From Chloroflexota bacterium (GTDB lineage Bacteria; Chloroflexota; Anaerolineae; Anaerolineales; UBA11579), in assembly GCA_030610225.1 (NCBI GenBank), contig JAUWSD010000073.1, positions 1-6,391 on the forward strand: 6,391 bases of DNA, written 5' to 3'. The notes below the pieces were generated by a model. That model was not told the origin of the DNA, did not search any database, and saw nothing but the letters and a program-made list of their open reading frames with translations. The translations under genes were made by a program, and so were the position numbers. Shown one piece after another: positions 1 to 5,478 of the stretch. Positions within the stretch are counted from its first letter, which is position 1. Each line of letters opens with the position of its first letter.

Positions 1-783
1 AAACTTGGTCAGTCGCCCGATCAGTTCTGCCAGATCTTTGATACTGATCTCCGCCCCAGCACCCAAGTTGACAGGCTCACCTTCGTGATATTTCTCAGCA
101 GCCATCAAAATGCCTTCAGCGGCATCACCAGCATAGAAGAATTCACGAGTTGGTGATCCGTCACCCCACAACACAACCTCTTTGTCCCCTCGCTCCTGCG
201 CTTCAACGAATTTCCGGATCAGAGCTGGAATTACGTGAGATGTTTTCAGGTTGAAATTATCTCTGGGGCCATACAGGTTTACAGGAAGGAGATAGATCGC
301 GTTAAAACCATATTGCTCTCGATATGCCTGCGCCTGTACTAACAGCATTTTCTTCGCCAAGCCGTAGGGTGCGTTAGTCTCTTCGGGATAACCGAGCCAA
401 AGATCGTCTTCTTTAAAAGGGATCTCTGCAAATTTTGGATAGGCACAAATAGTGCCAATCGCTACGAATTTATCTACACCTTGTTTATATGCTTCATGCA
501 TCAGGGGTACACCCATCATTAAATTATCATAGAAGAATTCCGCTGGACGTTCAAGATTTGCCCCGATTCCCCCAGCAAGAGCTGCAAGGTGAATGATTAT
601 ATCTGGGTCAGAATCCTGCAGCATTCGGCGGATATCGCTGACATCTGTCAGATCGTAATCTTCAATGCGGGGGACAAAAACATCTTCTGCTCCCCGTTTT
701 TCCAGTGCCGCAAGCACAAAAGAGCCCAGAAATCCAGCTCCACCAGTTACGCACACTTTTTTATCTTTCCAAAAACTACTCAT
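1..783 (-). CDS. fcl: GDP-L-fucose synthase (GDP-4-keto-6-deoxy-D-mannose 3,5-epimerase/4-reductase), 3' end outside window
   Basis: Only the first 261 residues are in the window; the family is usually a little over 300 long, so about 50 C-terminal residues lie beyond the left edge. The enzyme is a cytosolic NADPH-dependent short-chain dehydrogenase/reductase that epimerises and reduces GDP-4-keto-6-deoxymannose (the Gmd product) to GDP-L-fucose. Seen: the Rossmann motif GGAGFLG at residues 14-20; the IGTICAYPK stretch with T111 and C113 at the positions of E. coli Ser107 and Cys109; Y140-GLA-K144 as the catalytic YxxxK; and SHVIPALIRKF with H183 at the place of E. coli His179. The active-site spacing matches the E. 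coli enzyme with an offset of four, so it looks intact. Where E. coli has Arg187 this protein has Lys191. AGGAG lies 5 nt before the ATG at 783 and supports this start. It is the second gene of a unit with the regulator, 42 bases upstream, and no separate promoter is evident in that gap. Confidence 0.95.
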   Translation of the reverse strand, partial: MSSFWKDKKVCVTGGAGFLGSFVLAALEKRGAEDVFVPRIEDYDLTDVSDIRRMLQDSDPDIIIHLAALAGGIGANLERPAEFFYDNLMMGVPLMHEAYKQGVDKFVAIGTICAYPKFAEIPFKEDDLWLGYPEETNAPYGLAKKMLLVQAQAYREQYGFNAIYLLPVNLYGPRDNFNLKTSHVIPALIRKFVEAQERGDKEVVLWGDGSPTREFFYAGDAAEGILMAAEKYHEGEPVNLGAGAEISIKDLAELIGRLTKF

Positions 784-825
784 AATTTCTCCTAAAGAGT
801 CATTCTAAATATTCAGAATTAGATT

Positions 826-1320
826 CTATTCAGTGTAAACAAGTTCAATATTCTTGCCTTTGATCTGAAGCTTAGGCAATATAGGGTCATCCACCAGGGC
901 AATATTCTGCTCCAGGCAAGTCAGGCGGCAAATGTCCACTAGGTCATCAGGTCCAAGATTCGAACCCGAAATGTGCACCGAGTCGTATCCAGATTCCCGC
1001 AGTTCATCGATCAAGTCAGTCACGTTTTTGCGAGTATCTCTATACAGGTAAAGAGAGCGTTCAACATACTCAACTGTCAAACGTGCTCGCAGGGCAATTC
1101 CTTCAGGAGTAATGATATACCTAAGTTTCTTGCGCTGTGCCCTTTTAACCTTTACATATCCCTTGGAAACAAGGCGTTTGAGATGCCAGTTTACAGTGCC
1201 TACTGCCACACCGAGCTGCTGCGCCATTGAGGCCTGTGAAATATCGGGGTCTTTCTCGATTTGTTCCAATAATGTCAAATCGCGTGAATTCTGGGGTGTC
1301 GTATCCATAAGTCTGTCCAT
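826..1320 (-). CDS. Winged helix-turn-helix transcriptional regulator of the fucose locus
   Basis: A 164-residue protein with an N-terminal winged helix at about residues 14-75. The recognition helix lies in AVGTVNWHLKRLVSKG, followed by a basic wing (KVKRAQRKKLRYIITPEG), as in MarR/ArsR-like regulators. A helix at 76-98, probably for dimerisation, comes next. Residues 112-145 then have a strand, glycine turn, helix, strand ending in DD (SVHISGS..., DICRLTCLEQ, IALVDDP), which recalls half a Rossmann fold, with Cys131 and Cys135 in a CxxxC arrangement. The ligand-sensing idea is inference. The gene precedes fcl and follows the gmd unit on the same strand, so a role in surface-sugar regulation is likely. 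A perfect inverted repeat over its own -10 suggests autoregulation. Start choice is uncertain: the ATG at 1320 has no Shine-Dalgarno and would give a leader of only about 12 nt. The in-frame ATG at 1308 (160 residues) has only a weak GGA 7 nt before it. Confidence 0.85.
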   Translation of the reverse strand: MDRLMDTTPQNSRDLTLLEQIEKDPDISQASMAQQLGVAVGTVNWHLKRLVSKGYVKVKRAQRKKLRYIITPEGIALRARLTVEYVERSLYLYRDTRKNVTDLIDELRESGYDSVHISGSNLGPDDLVDICRLTCLEQNIALVDDPILPKLQIKGKNIELVYTE

Positions 1321-1322
1321 TC

Positions 1323-1345
1323 TATAATTCAGTTGTTGAATTATA
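1323..1345. promoter_or_regulatory. Perfect 9-bp inverted repeat, probable operator
   Basis: TATAATTCA (1323-1331), five-base spacer gttgt, TGAATTATA (1337-1345). The arms are perfectly complementary. The right arm overlaps the minus-strand -10 box of the regulator gene, and the whole element ends 2 bases before its first ATG. Its size and position suit a dimeric winged-helix repressor acting on its own promoter. A hairpin in RNA is less likely to be the function because no T-run follows and the arms are AT-rich. Confidence 0.7.
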
Positions 1346-1367
1346 ACAGAGCAAAAAAATTGGTCAA
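1340..1367 (-). promoter_or_regulatory. Sigma70-type promoter of regulator-fcl unit
   Basis: On the minus strand, -35 TTGACC (1367-1362), 16-bp spacer, -10 TATAAT (1345-1340). The -10 is a perfect consensus match and the -35 matches five of six. The expected start of transcription is near 1333, leaving a leader of roughly 12 nt before the ATG at 1320. The promoter at 3969-3996 has the same boxes and spacing and shares the bases around them. Confidence 0.7.
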
Positions 1368-1371
1368 GTTA

Positions 1372-1389
1372 GATTCATATCCTTGAATC
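1372..1389. repeat. 6-bp inverted repeat upstream of the regulator promoter
   Basis: GATTCA (1372-1377), six-base loop, TGAATC (1384-1389). It lies just upstream of the -35 box and downstream of the membrane protein stop codon. It shares the core ATTCA...TGAAT with the operator at 1323-1345, with one more spacer base, so it could be a second, weaker binding site. No T-run follows on the minus strand, so it is a poor candidate for a terminator. Confidence 0.35.
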
Positions 1390-1408
1390 CGCTTTCTGAA
1401 CCCGTTTT

Positions 1409-2950
1409 TTATTCATTTTCCTTTGTTTTCCTCGACCTGACATATTTACTGTTCGCCAAATCACCAACAATATATAAACCCGTTAGCGACAAAGTGATTA
1501 AAGTATGGACCCATAATTCCATAAAAGCCCACCCGAAATCATATAATTTTCTATTTATATACCACAGCATAAACATAATAACTGTCAGTAATACCGCAAT
1601 GCCCCCCCTCCTCACCCAAGGGTTTTTCTTTCCCTTCAAGCCTGCAGCGAACCATGCAGCTAATAATACTTGGATCCCCGATAAATAAACCCTGTATCGC
1701 GGATTATCCCACATATCTCCACCGCTTCTATATGATGAGAATATGATCCAGACCCAATTAATTATTGTAAAGATTCCTGCTAAATGAATCAGTTTCTTTT
1801 CCTGTATCATTTTAATCGTAGATAACAGCAGCAAAAACAGTAGAATCGTCCAGCCAAGGCTTCTCCAAATTGCAATCCCCTGCCAAATTGGGTTTCCCTG
1901 GTTTGTTAATGCAGCAGGCAGTAATGGCCTGAAAATTCCATAGATAGTAATGATGCTTGAATGTAGATATTCAGGTATTTGCTCCAAAACATAGGTTAAC
2001 ATTCCTGAGCCATATAGGCTTAGATACTGCTGATACCAAACCCCATATACTTTGGTTACATAAAGCCATGCAGCCGCCATGCTTCCAAAGAAAACAAATC
2101 CTGTAATTACTCCAGCAACCCATCGGCTTCTTCCCTTGATCCATTTTTGATAATATGGAAACACAAACAAGACCAAGGATAAGCCCAGGGCAATTCCTCC
2201 AAAGGGAAGTGAGATCAGGCCCCCGATCAAAATTGTCAATCCCAATGTTATGATCTTTGCCCAGGAAAATTTTTCCCGGATCAAAAGTGTTAAATAAATA
2301 ACTACCAATACCAATGTTGGGATCAGGGCTTCTCGCATCTGGGAGCTGCCAAGTAAACATACTTCAGGATATAAAACCATGAACCATGCAGCTAGGTTTG
2401 CTATTTTCCTTCCCCATATTTTGTCTGCGATCAACCAGACAAACATCACCGCTAAAGCCGACACAGCTCCAAAAATTGCGACTAACATCAAAGGCTGATG
2501 TATCATGCCGCCTAAATATCTGTAGATTCCCGCACTGATGAACAAAAGCCCGCCATACTGGTCTGTGTGACTGAAATCCCTAAAAGCAGATAGCAGCGGT
2601 TCATCAGCTTGAGCAAGCGCCCAGGACGCTTGATCCCTGTTGAAGGCATCTTCCATCACATAGCCAGCATTATTCACAGGGTTATCATAACCATATTCCG
2701 GAAGCGCCCAGACCCAGAGTGCCCCCAGTGCAAATCTGATTAAAAATGCAGCTATGATCAGATAGAGTATTCTTTTTGGCTTATCCCCATTTTTAACATA
2801 TTTCCAGGCTAAATAAATCACACCTGCTCCAATTAAAAGACCAGCAGGAATGCGAGACCATTCCTGCAAATTAAATATCACATACAAACTGGTAAACAAG
2901 CCAATACCAATTAATATTCTTTTTTGGTCAACCTTCTGGAATATTTCCAT
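1409..2950 (-). CDS. Polytopic membrane protein, candidate GT-C family glycosyltransferase
   Basis: A 513-residue integral membrane protein with about 12 hydrophobic segments, for example near residues 11-27, 34-49, 60-83, 152-174, 183-200, 208-223, 231-265 (two), 277-298, 367-380, 387-405, 421-437, 449-464 and 476-497. A long polar loop at 84-151 follows the third segment and is rich in acidic residues and arginine (D89, D101, R105, D106, D125, D130). GT-C enzymes such as the ArnT/PMT type carry the catalytic acid in the first outer loop. LYPEVCLLGSSQMREAL (193-209) and DNPRYRVYLSGIQ (415-427) also recall that group. If the assignment is right, it transfers a sugar from a polyprenyl-phosphate carrier outside the membrane. 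A polymerase or other surface-polysaccharide protein is the main alternative. It sits 18 bases after gmd on the same strand, so co-transcription is likely. The ATG has an in-frame TGA 6 nt upstream and only a weak GAGA as a ribosome site. Confidence 0.65.
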   Translation of the reverse strand: MEIFQKVDQKRILIGIGLFTSLYVIFNLQEWSRIPAGLLIGAGVIYLAWKYVKNGDKPKRILYLIIAAFLIRFALGALWVWALPEYGYDNPVNNAGYVMEDAFNRDQASWALAQADEPLLSAFRDFSHTDQYGGLLFISAGIYRYLGGMIHQPLMLVAIFGAVSALAVMFVWLIADKIWGRKIANLAAWFMVLYPEVCLLGSSQMREALIPTLVLVVIYLTLLIREKFSWAKIITLGLTILIGGLISLPFGGIALGLSLVLFVFPYYQKWIKGRSRWVAGVITGFVFFGSMAAAWLYVTKVYGVWYQQYLSLYGSGMLTYVLEQIPEYLHSSIITIYGIFRPLLPAALTNQGNPIWQGIAIWRSLGWTILLFLLLLSTIKMIQEKKLIHLAGIFTIINWVWIIFSSYRSGGDMWDNPRYRVYLSGIQVLLAAWFAAGLKGKKNPWVRRGGIAVLLTVIMFMLWYINRKLYDFGWAFMELWVHTLITLSLTGLYIVGDLANSKYVRSRKTKENE

Positions 2951-2968
2951 TTCTCAAGCAAGTAAAAA

Positions 2969-3934
2969 CTACTTTGCTTTTTCCAACCTTTCCATATCTG
3001 CATCCACCATCATCTCGACCATTTCCTTGAAGCTGACCTCTGGCTCCCAACCCAATTCTTCACGGGCAAGTGCAGGATCTGCTAACAACAGATCAACTTC
3101 AGCTGGTCGGTAGAAGCGTGGGTCTTTCTTTACAAAATCCTGATAATCCAGGTTAAGGTGCCCAAAAGCAAGTTCACATAATTCTCGAATTGAGTGTGTT
3201 TCGCCAGTTCCGATCACATAATCTTTTGGAGTTTCCCGCTGCATCATCATCCACATCGCGCGTACATAGTCTTTGGCAAATCCCCAATCACGTTTAGATT
3301 CAAGATTGCCCAATCTAAGTTCATTGGCAATCTCCAGCTTGATCCTGGCTGCGCCGTCTGTAACTTTTCGGGTCACAAACTCAATTCCCCTGCGCGGGCT
3401 TTCGTGATTGAATAAAATGCCAGAGACAGCATGAATATCATAGGATTCCCGGTAATTGACTGTGATGTAATGACCATACACCTTCGCAACGCCATAAGGG
3501 CTGCGGGGGTAGAAGATGGTCGTTTCTGTTTGAGGGGTCTCTTGAACCTTACCGAACATTTCGCTGGAAGACGCCTGGTAGAACTTTGTGTCCGGTTTAG
3601 TGAGCTTGATAGCTTCAAGCAAACGAACAACGCCCATACCTGTTGTTTCTGCAGTTAATATCGGTTGATTCCAGGAAGTTGACACAAATGACTGGGCTGC
3701 CAGATTGTATATCTCATCCGGTTGGATTTCCTGGATTACTCTGATGATCGATCCAATATCATGAAGATCGCCGGATACAATTTCGATCTTGTCAAGAATA
3801 TGCTCTAATCGCCAATAAATTGGGGAACTGGTCCTTCGGGCAACACCAACTACTCGATATCCCTTTTCCAATAGCAACTCAGCAAGATATGATCCGTCTT
3901 GTCCTGTAATTCCTGTAATTAATGCAGTCGGCAT
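2969..3934 (-). CDS. gmd: GDP-mannose 4,6-dehydratase
   Basis: A 321-residue cytosolic SDR enzyme that dehydrates GDP-D-mannose to GDP-4-keto-6-deoxy-D-mannose, the first step to GDP-L-fucose (also to GDP-rhamnose and related sugars). Seen, numbering from the start at 3934: the dinucleotide motif GITGQDGSYLAELLL from residue 8; ASSSEMFG with Ser123 and Glu125 at the places of the E. coli catalytic Thr133 and Glu135; Y147-GVA-K151 as YxxxK; NHESPRRG at 176-183; and RDWGFAKDYV at 215-224, all family hallmarks. The length is close to the shorter bacterial forms. An ATG two codons earlier (3940) directly abuts AGGAG with no spacing, so the ATG at 3934, 6 nt from AGGAG, is preferred. It heads a unit with the membrane protein, while its partner fcl lies two genes away. 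Confidence 0.96.
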   Translation of the reverse strand: MPTALITGITGQDGSYLAELLLEKGYRVVGVARRTSSPIYWRLEHILDKIEIVSGDLHDIGSIIRVIQEIQPDEIYNLAAQSFVSTSWNQPILTAETTGMGVVRLLEAIKLTKPDTKFYQASSSEMFGKVQETPQTETTIFYPRSPYGVAKVYGHYITVNYRESYDIHAVSGILFNHESPRRGIEFVTRKVTDGAARIKLEIANELRLGNLESKRDWGFAKDYVRAMWMMMQRETPKDYVIGTGETHSIRELCELAFGHLNLDYQDFVKKDPRFYRPAEVDLLLADPALAREELGWEPEVSFKEMVEMMVDADMERLEKAK

Positions 3935-3940
3935 TTGCAT

Positions 3941-3945
3941 CTCCT
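3941..3945 (-). promoter_or_regulatory. Ribosome binding site that sets the gmd start
   Basis: Minus-strand AGGAG is immediately followed by ATGCAAATG. The first ATG (3940) has zero spacing and the second (3934) has 6 nt, the usual distance. The protein then starts MPTALITG, as is typical for Gmd. Confidence 0.75.
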
Positions 3946-3964
3946 AATCGTCTCAGTTATTGGC

Positions 3965-3975
3965 TTGAATTATAA
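3965..3975. promoter_or_regulatory. Half-operator at the gmd promoter
   Basis: TTGAATTATAA is an exact 11-base match to 1336-1346, which contains the right arm of the inverted repeat at the regulator promoter. The matching left arm is absent; only a loose AACTGA remains downstream on the minus strand (3953-3958). Part of the identity is forced by the TATAAT box, so this is suggestive rather than proof of a shared binding protein. Confidence 0.4.
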
Positions 3976-3996
3976 TGCATGATGTTTTCAGGTCAA
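3969..3996 (-). promoter_or_regulatory. Sigma70-type promoter of gmd
   Basis: On the minus strand, -35 TTGACC (3996-3991), 16-bp spacer, -10 TATAAT (3974-3969). The predicted start near 3962 gives a leader of about 28 nt containing AGGAG. The boxes and spacing are identical to those of the regulator promoter, and the flanks TA[A/G]C before the -35 and TCAA after the -10 are also shared. Confidence 0.75.
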
Positions 3997-4021
3997 GCTA
4001 TGCCTATTCATCCTGCCTGTC

Positions 4022-4050
4022 TCGAAAACAGATGCTATATCCAGTATACA
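4022..4050 (+). promoter_or_regulatory. Weak candidate promoter for the response regulator
   Basis: TCGAAA (4022-4027), 17-bp spacer, TATACA (4045-4050). Each box matches four of six consensus bases. It lies 37-65 bases before the ATG at 4087 in the divergent intergenic region, which holds no better plus-strand pair that I could find. Confidence 0.25.
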
Positions 4051-4073
4051 TTCTGCTTTTTCAGCATAAAATT

Positions 4074-4079
4074 AGGAGG
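4074..4079 (+). promoter_or_regulatory. Strong ribosome binding site that sets the response regulator start
   Basis: AGGAGG, a full consensus Shine-Dalgarno, stands 7 nt before ATG 4087. The reading frame is open back to an ATG at 3979, but that part overlaps the gmd promoter and encodes no receiver-like sequence. Confidence 0.8.
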
Positions 4080-4086
4080 GAGATTT

Positions 4087-5178
4087 ATGCTCGTGATAAA
4101 ATCAAGTATGCAGTCCGAAAAAAGAATCCTGATCATTGAAGATCATCTAAATGCTGCTGATACATTGAAGTCAAATCTTGAAGCCCTCAATGAAAATTTG
4201 AGTATTTCAATTCTAGCCTCTGCCGAAGAAGCCCTTCTTGAATTAAAACTGTCTTATTTCGACATGGTGATCACAGACACCCATTTACCAGGCATGTCTG
4301 GTTTTGAGCTGCTGGAAATTATCAAAAGAATAAGACCTAAAACAAAGGTTTTCATCGTAAGTGACTCAGCTGAGGGAGATATTAAAAAGAAATTTGCTTT
4401 AGCTGGTGCGGAGGCGTTTTTTATCAAACCAGTAGACATCCCTGAATTTCTGGACGCTATTGAACGCAGCCTGGGATTCACCAACACGATCCTGACGCCC
4501 GAACTACAGCTCGAAAAGGATGAACCTGAAGAGGTCAAAACTTCCGGTTTACCCCGTGAATTATTAACCCTAAAACGAAAGTTAAACGCCCAGGCGATAT
4601 TTTTACTCGGAAAAGTTGGCCAGATATTGATGTCAGAAGGCAAACTTCCAAAAGACAGATTTGAACCAAACTTTATCCCCAAACTATTCCAGTTGATCCA
4701 GATACCCGATGAAATTTCAGAAGAACTACAGGCTCTTGCTCACCGGAATTTACACACATTCAGGATCGCGAACTCCGATATTATTTCTATCCAAATTGAA
4801 TCATCATACCTATTAGTGATCGTGATCCCCAAAGACAACTTTGCTGATCTGAGCTCGGTGTATCATTCAACCGATGCCATTAACGACATCCTCAAAACCC
4901 TGGGGGGCACAACTATGCTGGATGCCTCTGCTATTGATAAGCTTTCTGTCAATGATTATAAGCAAATAGAAAACGAGCCTGAAACTGACGATGCTCTATT
5001 GGTAGATGCACTTAATTTTGATGTAAGACCGGAAGACGCAGACTCTTTTTGGGATGCTCTGTACTCCCAAAAAACTACACCTGCAAGCGACCCCGAATCT
5101 ATATCCTATGATCAGGCAAAAGATCTGGGAGTTGATATCCCGGATGATCAGGAAAAGCATTATGATAGTAATGAATGA
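4087..5178 (+). CDS. Response regulator: receiver domain plus roadblock/LC7-like C-terminal domain
   Basis: A 363-residue soluble protein. Residues 11-128 form a complete receiver domain: acidic pair Glu18-Asp19, phosphoacceptor Asp64 in VITDTHLPGMSG, Ser92 in VFIVSDS, and Lys114 in FFIKPVD. A charged linker (129-155) leads to a second domain at about 156-275. There AQAIFLLGKVGQILMSEG, a helix, NLHTFRIANSDIISIQ and YLLVIVIP, then a final helix, follow the order of a roadblock/LC7 or profilin-like fold; this fold call is inference from pattern. The last 85 or so residues are acidic and low in hydrophobics (EPETDDALL, PDDQEK) and probably flexible. There is no DNA-binding domain or enzyme motif, so output is likely through protein contacts. 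No histidine kinase is in the window, so the partner is unknown. It is transcribed divergently from gmd, and functional linkage to the fucose genes is not shown. Confidence 0.85.
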   Translation: MLVIKSSMQSEKRILIIEDHLNAADTLKSNLEALNENLSISILASAEEALLELKLSYFDMVITDTHLPGMSGFELLEIIKRIRPKTKVFIVSDSAEGDIKKKFALAGAEAFFIKPVDIPEFLDAIERSLGFTNTILTPELQLEKDEPEEVKTSGLPRELLTLKRKLNAQAIFLLGKVGQILMSEGKLPKDRFEPNFIPKLFQLIQIPDEISEELQALAHRNLHTFRIANSDIISIQIESSYLLVIVIPKDNFADLSSVYHSTDAINDILKTLGGTTMLDASAIDKLSVNDYKQIENEPETDDALLVDALNFDVRPEDADSFWDALYSQKTTPASDPESISYDQAKDLGVDIPDDQEKHYDSNE

Positions 5179-5198
5179 CACAGCGCAGATATTGAGCA

Positions 5199-5228
5199 TT
5201 GCCACCTATCATCTGCCTATGATAAAAT
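5199..5228 (+). promoter_or_regulatory. Candidate promoter of tRNA-Gln
   Basis: TTGCCA (5199-5204), 18-bp spacer, TAAAAT (5223-5228); each box matches five of six consensus bases. The predicted start near 5235 gives a short 5' leader of about 23 nt ahead of the tRNA. It begins 21 bases after the response regulator stop codon, and no terminator was recognised between them. Confidence 0.5.
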
Positions 5229-5257
5229 ATTCGACGCTCGGCTCAGCTGTGAATCAG

Positions 5258-5328
5258 TGGGGCGTAGTGCAACGGTAGCACATCGGACTTTGAATCCGCT
5301 GATCCTGGTTCGAATCCAGGCGCCCCGG
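5258..5328 (+). tRNA. tRNA-Gln, anticodon UUG
   Basis: A full 71-nt cloverleaf can be drawn: acceptor TGGGGCG/CGCCCCG, D arm GTGC-AACGGTA-GCAC, anticodon loop CTTTGAA (5288-5294) with anticodon TTG at 5290-5292, a 4-nt variable loop, T arm CCTGG-TTCGAAT-CCAGG, and discriminator G5328. It reads CAA (and CAG by wobble). Two pairs are weak: the first acceptor pair is U1-G72 (G5327) and the top of the anticodon stem is U-C (5283/5299). The next bases are CTA, so the CCA end is not encoded and must be added by the CCA-adding enzyme. Confidence 0.95.
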
Positions 5329-5478
5329 CTAGCCTTTCAATTGGCTGAACGGAACTAAATTGTTAGAAGAAGAACCTGATTTAAAAACCAATAACTCACT
5401 ATCACCAAAGGGCCCTGCATGGGTTTGTTCACATGCGGTGCTCATCTTGTTTAATTCCCCCCTACTTGAGGTTTTAAT
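5329..5478. other. Gene-free stretch between tRNA-Gln and glmU
   Basis: 150 bases with no convincing open frame. It holds a 4-bp AGCC/GGCT repeat just after the tRNA (5331-5346), a small hairpin further on (5415-5438), and the GAGG ribosome site of glmU (5468-5471). No clear terminator follows the tRNA and no convincing promoter precedes glmU, so read-through from the tRNA promoter is possible. Confidence 0.5.
5415..5438 (+). repeat. Small imperfect hairpin upstream of glmU
   Basis: CTGCATG (5415-5421) and CATGCGG (5432-5438) can pair over seven positions with one G-U and a 10-base loop. No uninterrupted T-run follows, so it is not a good intrinsic terminator. It could be a processing or leader structure, or chance. 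Confidence 0.2.

Noticed and set aside
589..795. 68-residue plus-strand frame
   Set aside because: It is antisense to fcl, has no ribosome site, and is explained by the clear fcl coding frame.
808..832. AGAAT-N3-ATTCT and repeated ATTCA in the regulator-fcl gap as an operator or terminator
   Set aside because: The arms are only 5 bp, there is no T-run or promoter boxes, and the similarity to the operator is too short to be meaningful in AT-rich sequence.
1971..2360. 129-residue minus-strand frame inside the membrane protein gene
   Set aside because: It is an overlapping alternate frame with no family resemblance; the 513-residue frame has coherent membrane segments throughout.
3904..3921. 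Tandem direct repeat CCTGTAATT x2
   Set aside because: It lies inside gmd and simply encodes the conserved ITG-ITG of the nucleotide-binding motif.
3979..4086. N-terminal extension of the response regulator from the ATG at 3979
   Set aside because: It lacks a ribosome site, overlaps the gmd promoter, and gives a cysteine-rich stretch unrelated to receivers; ATG 4087 has a full AGGAGG at the right distance.
5331..5346. AGCC/GGCT repeat after the tRNA as an intrinsic terminator
   Set aside because: It has only four base pairs with an 8-base loop and no T-run follows.
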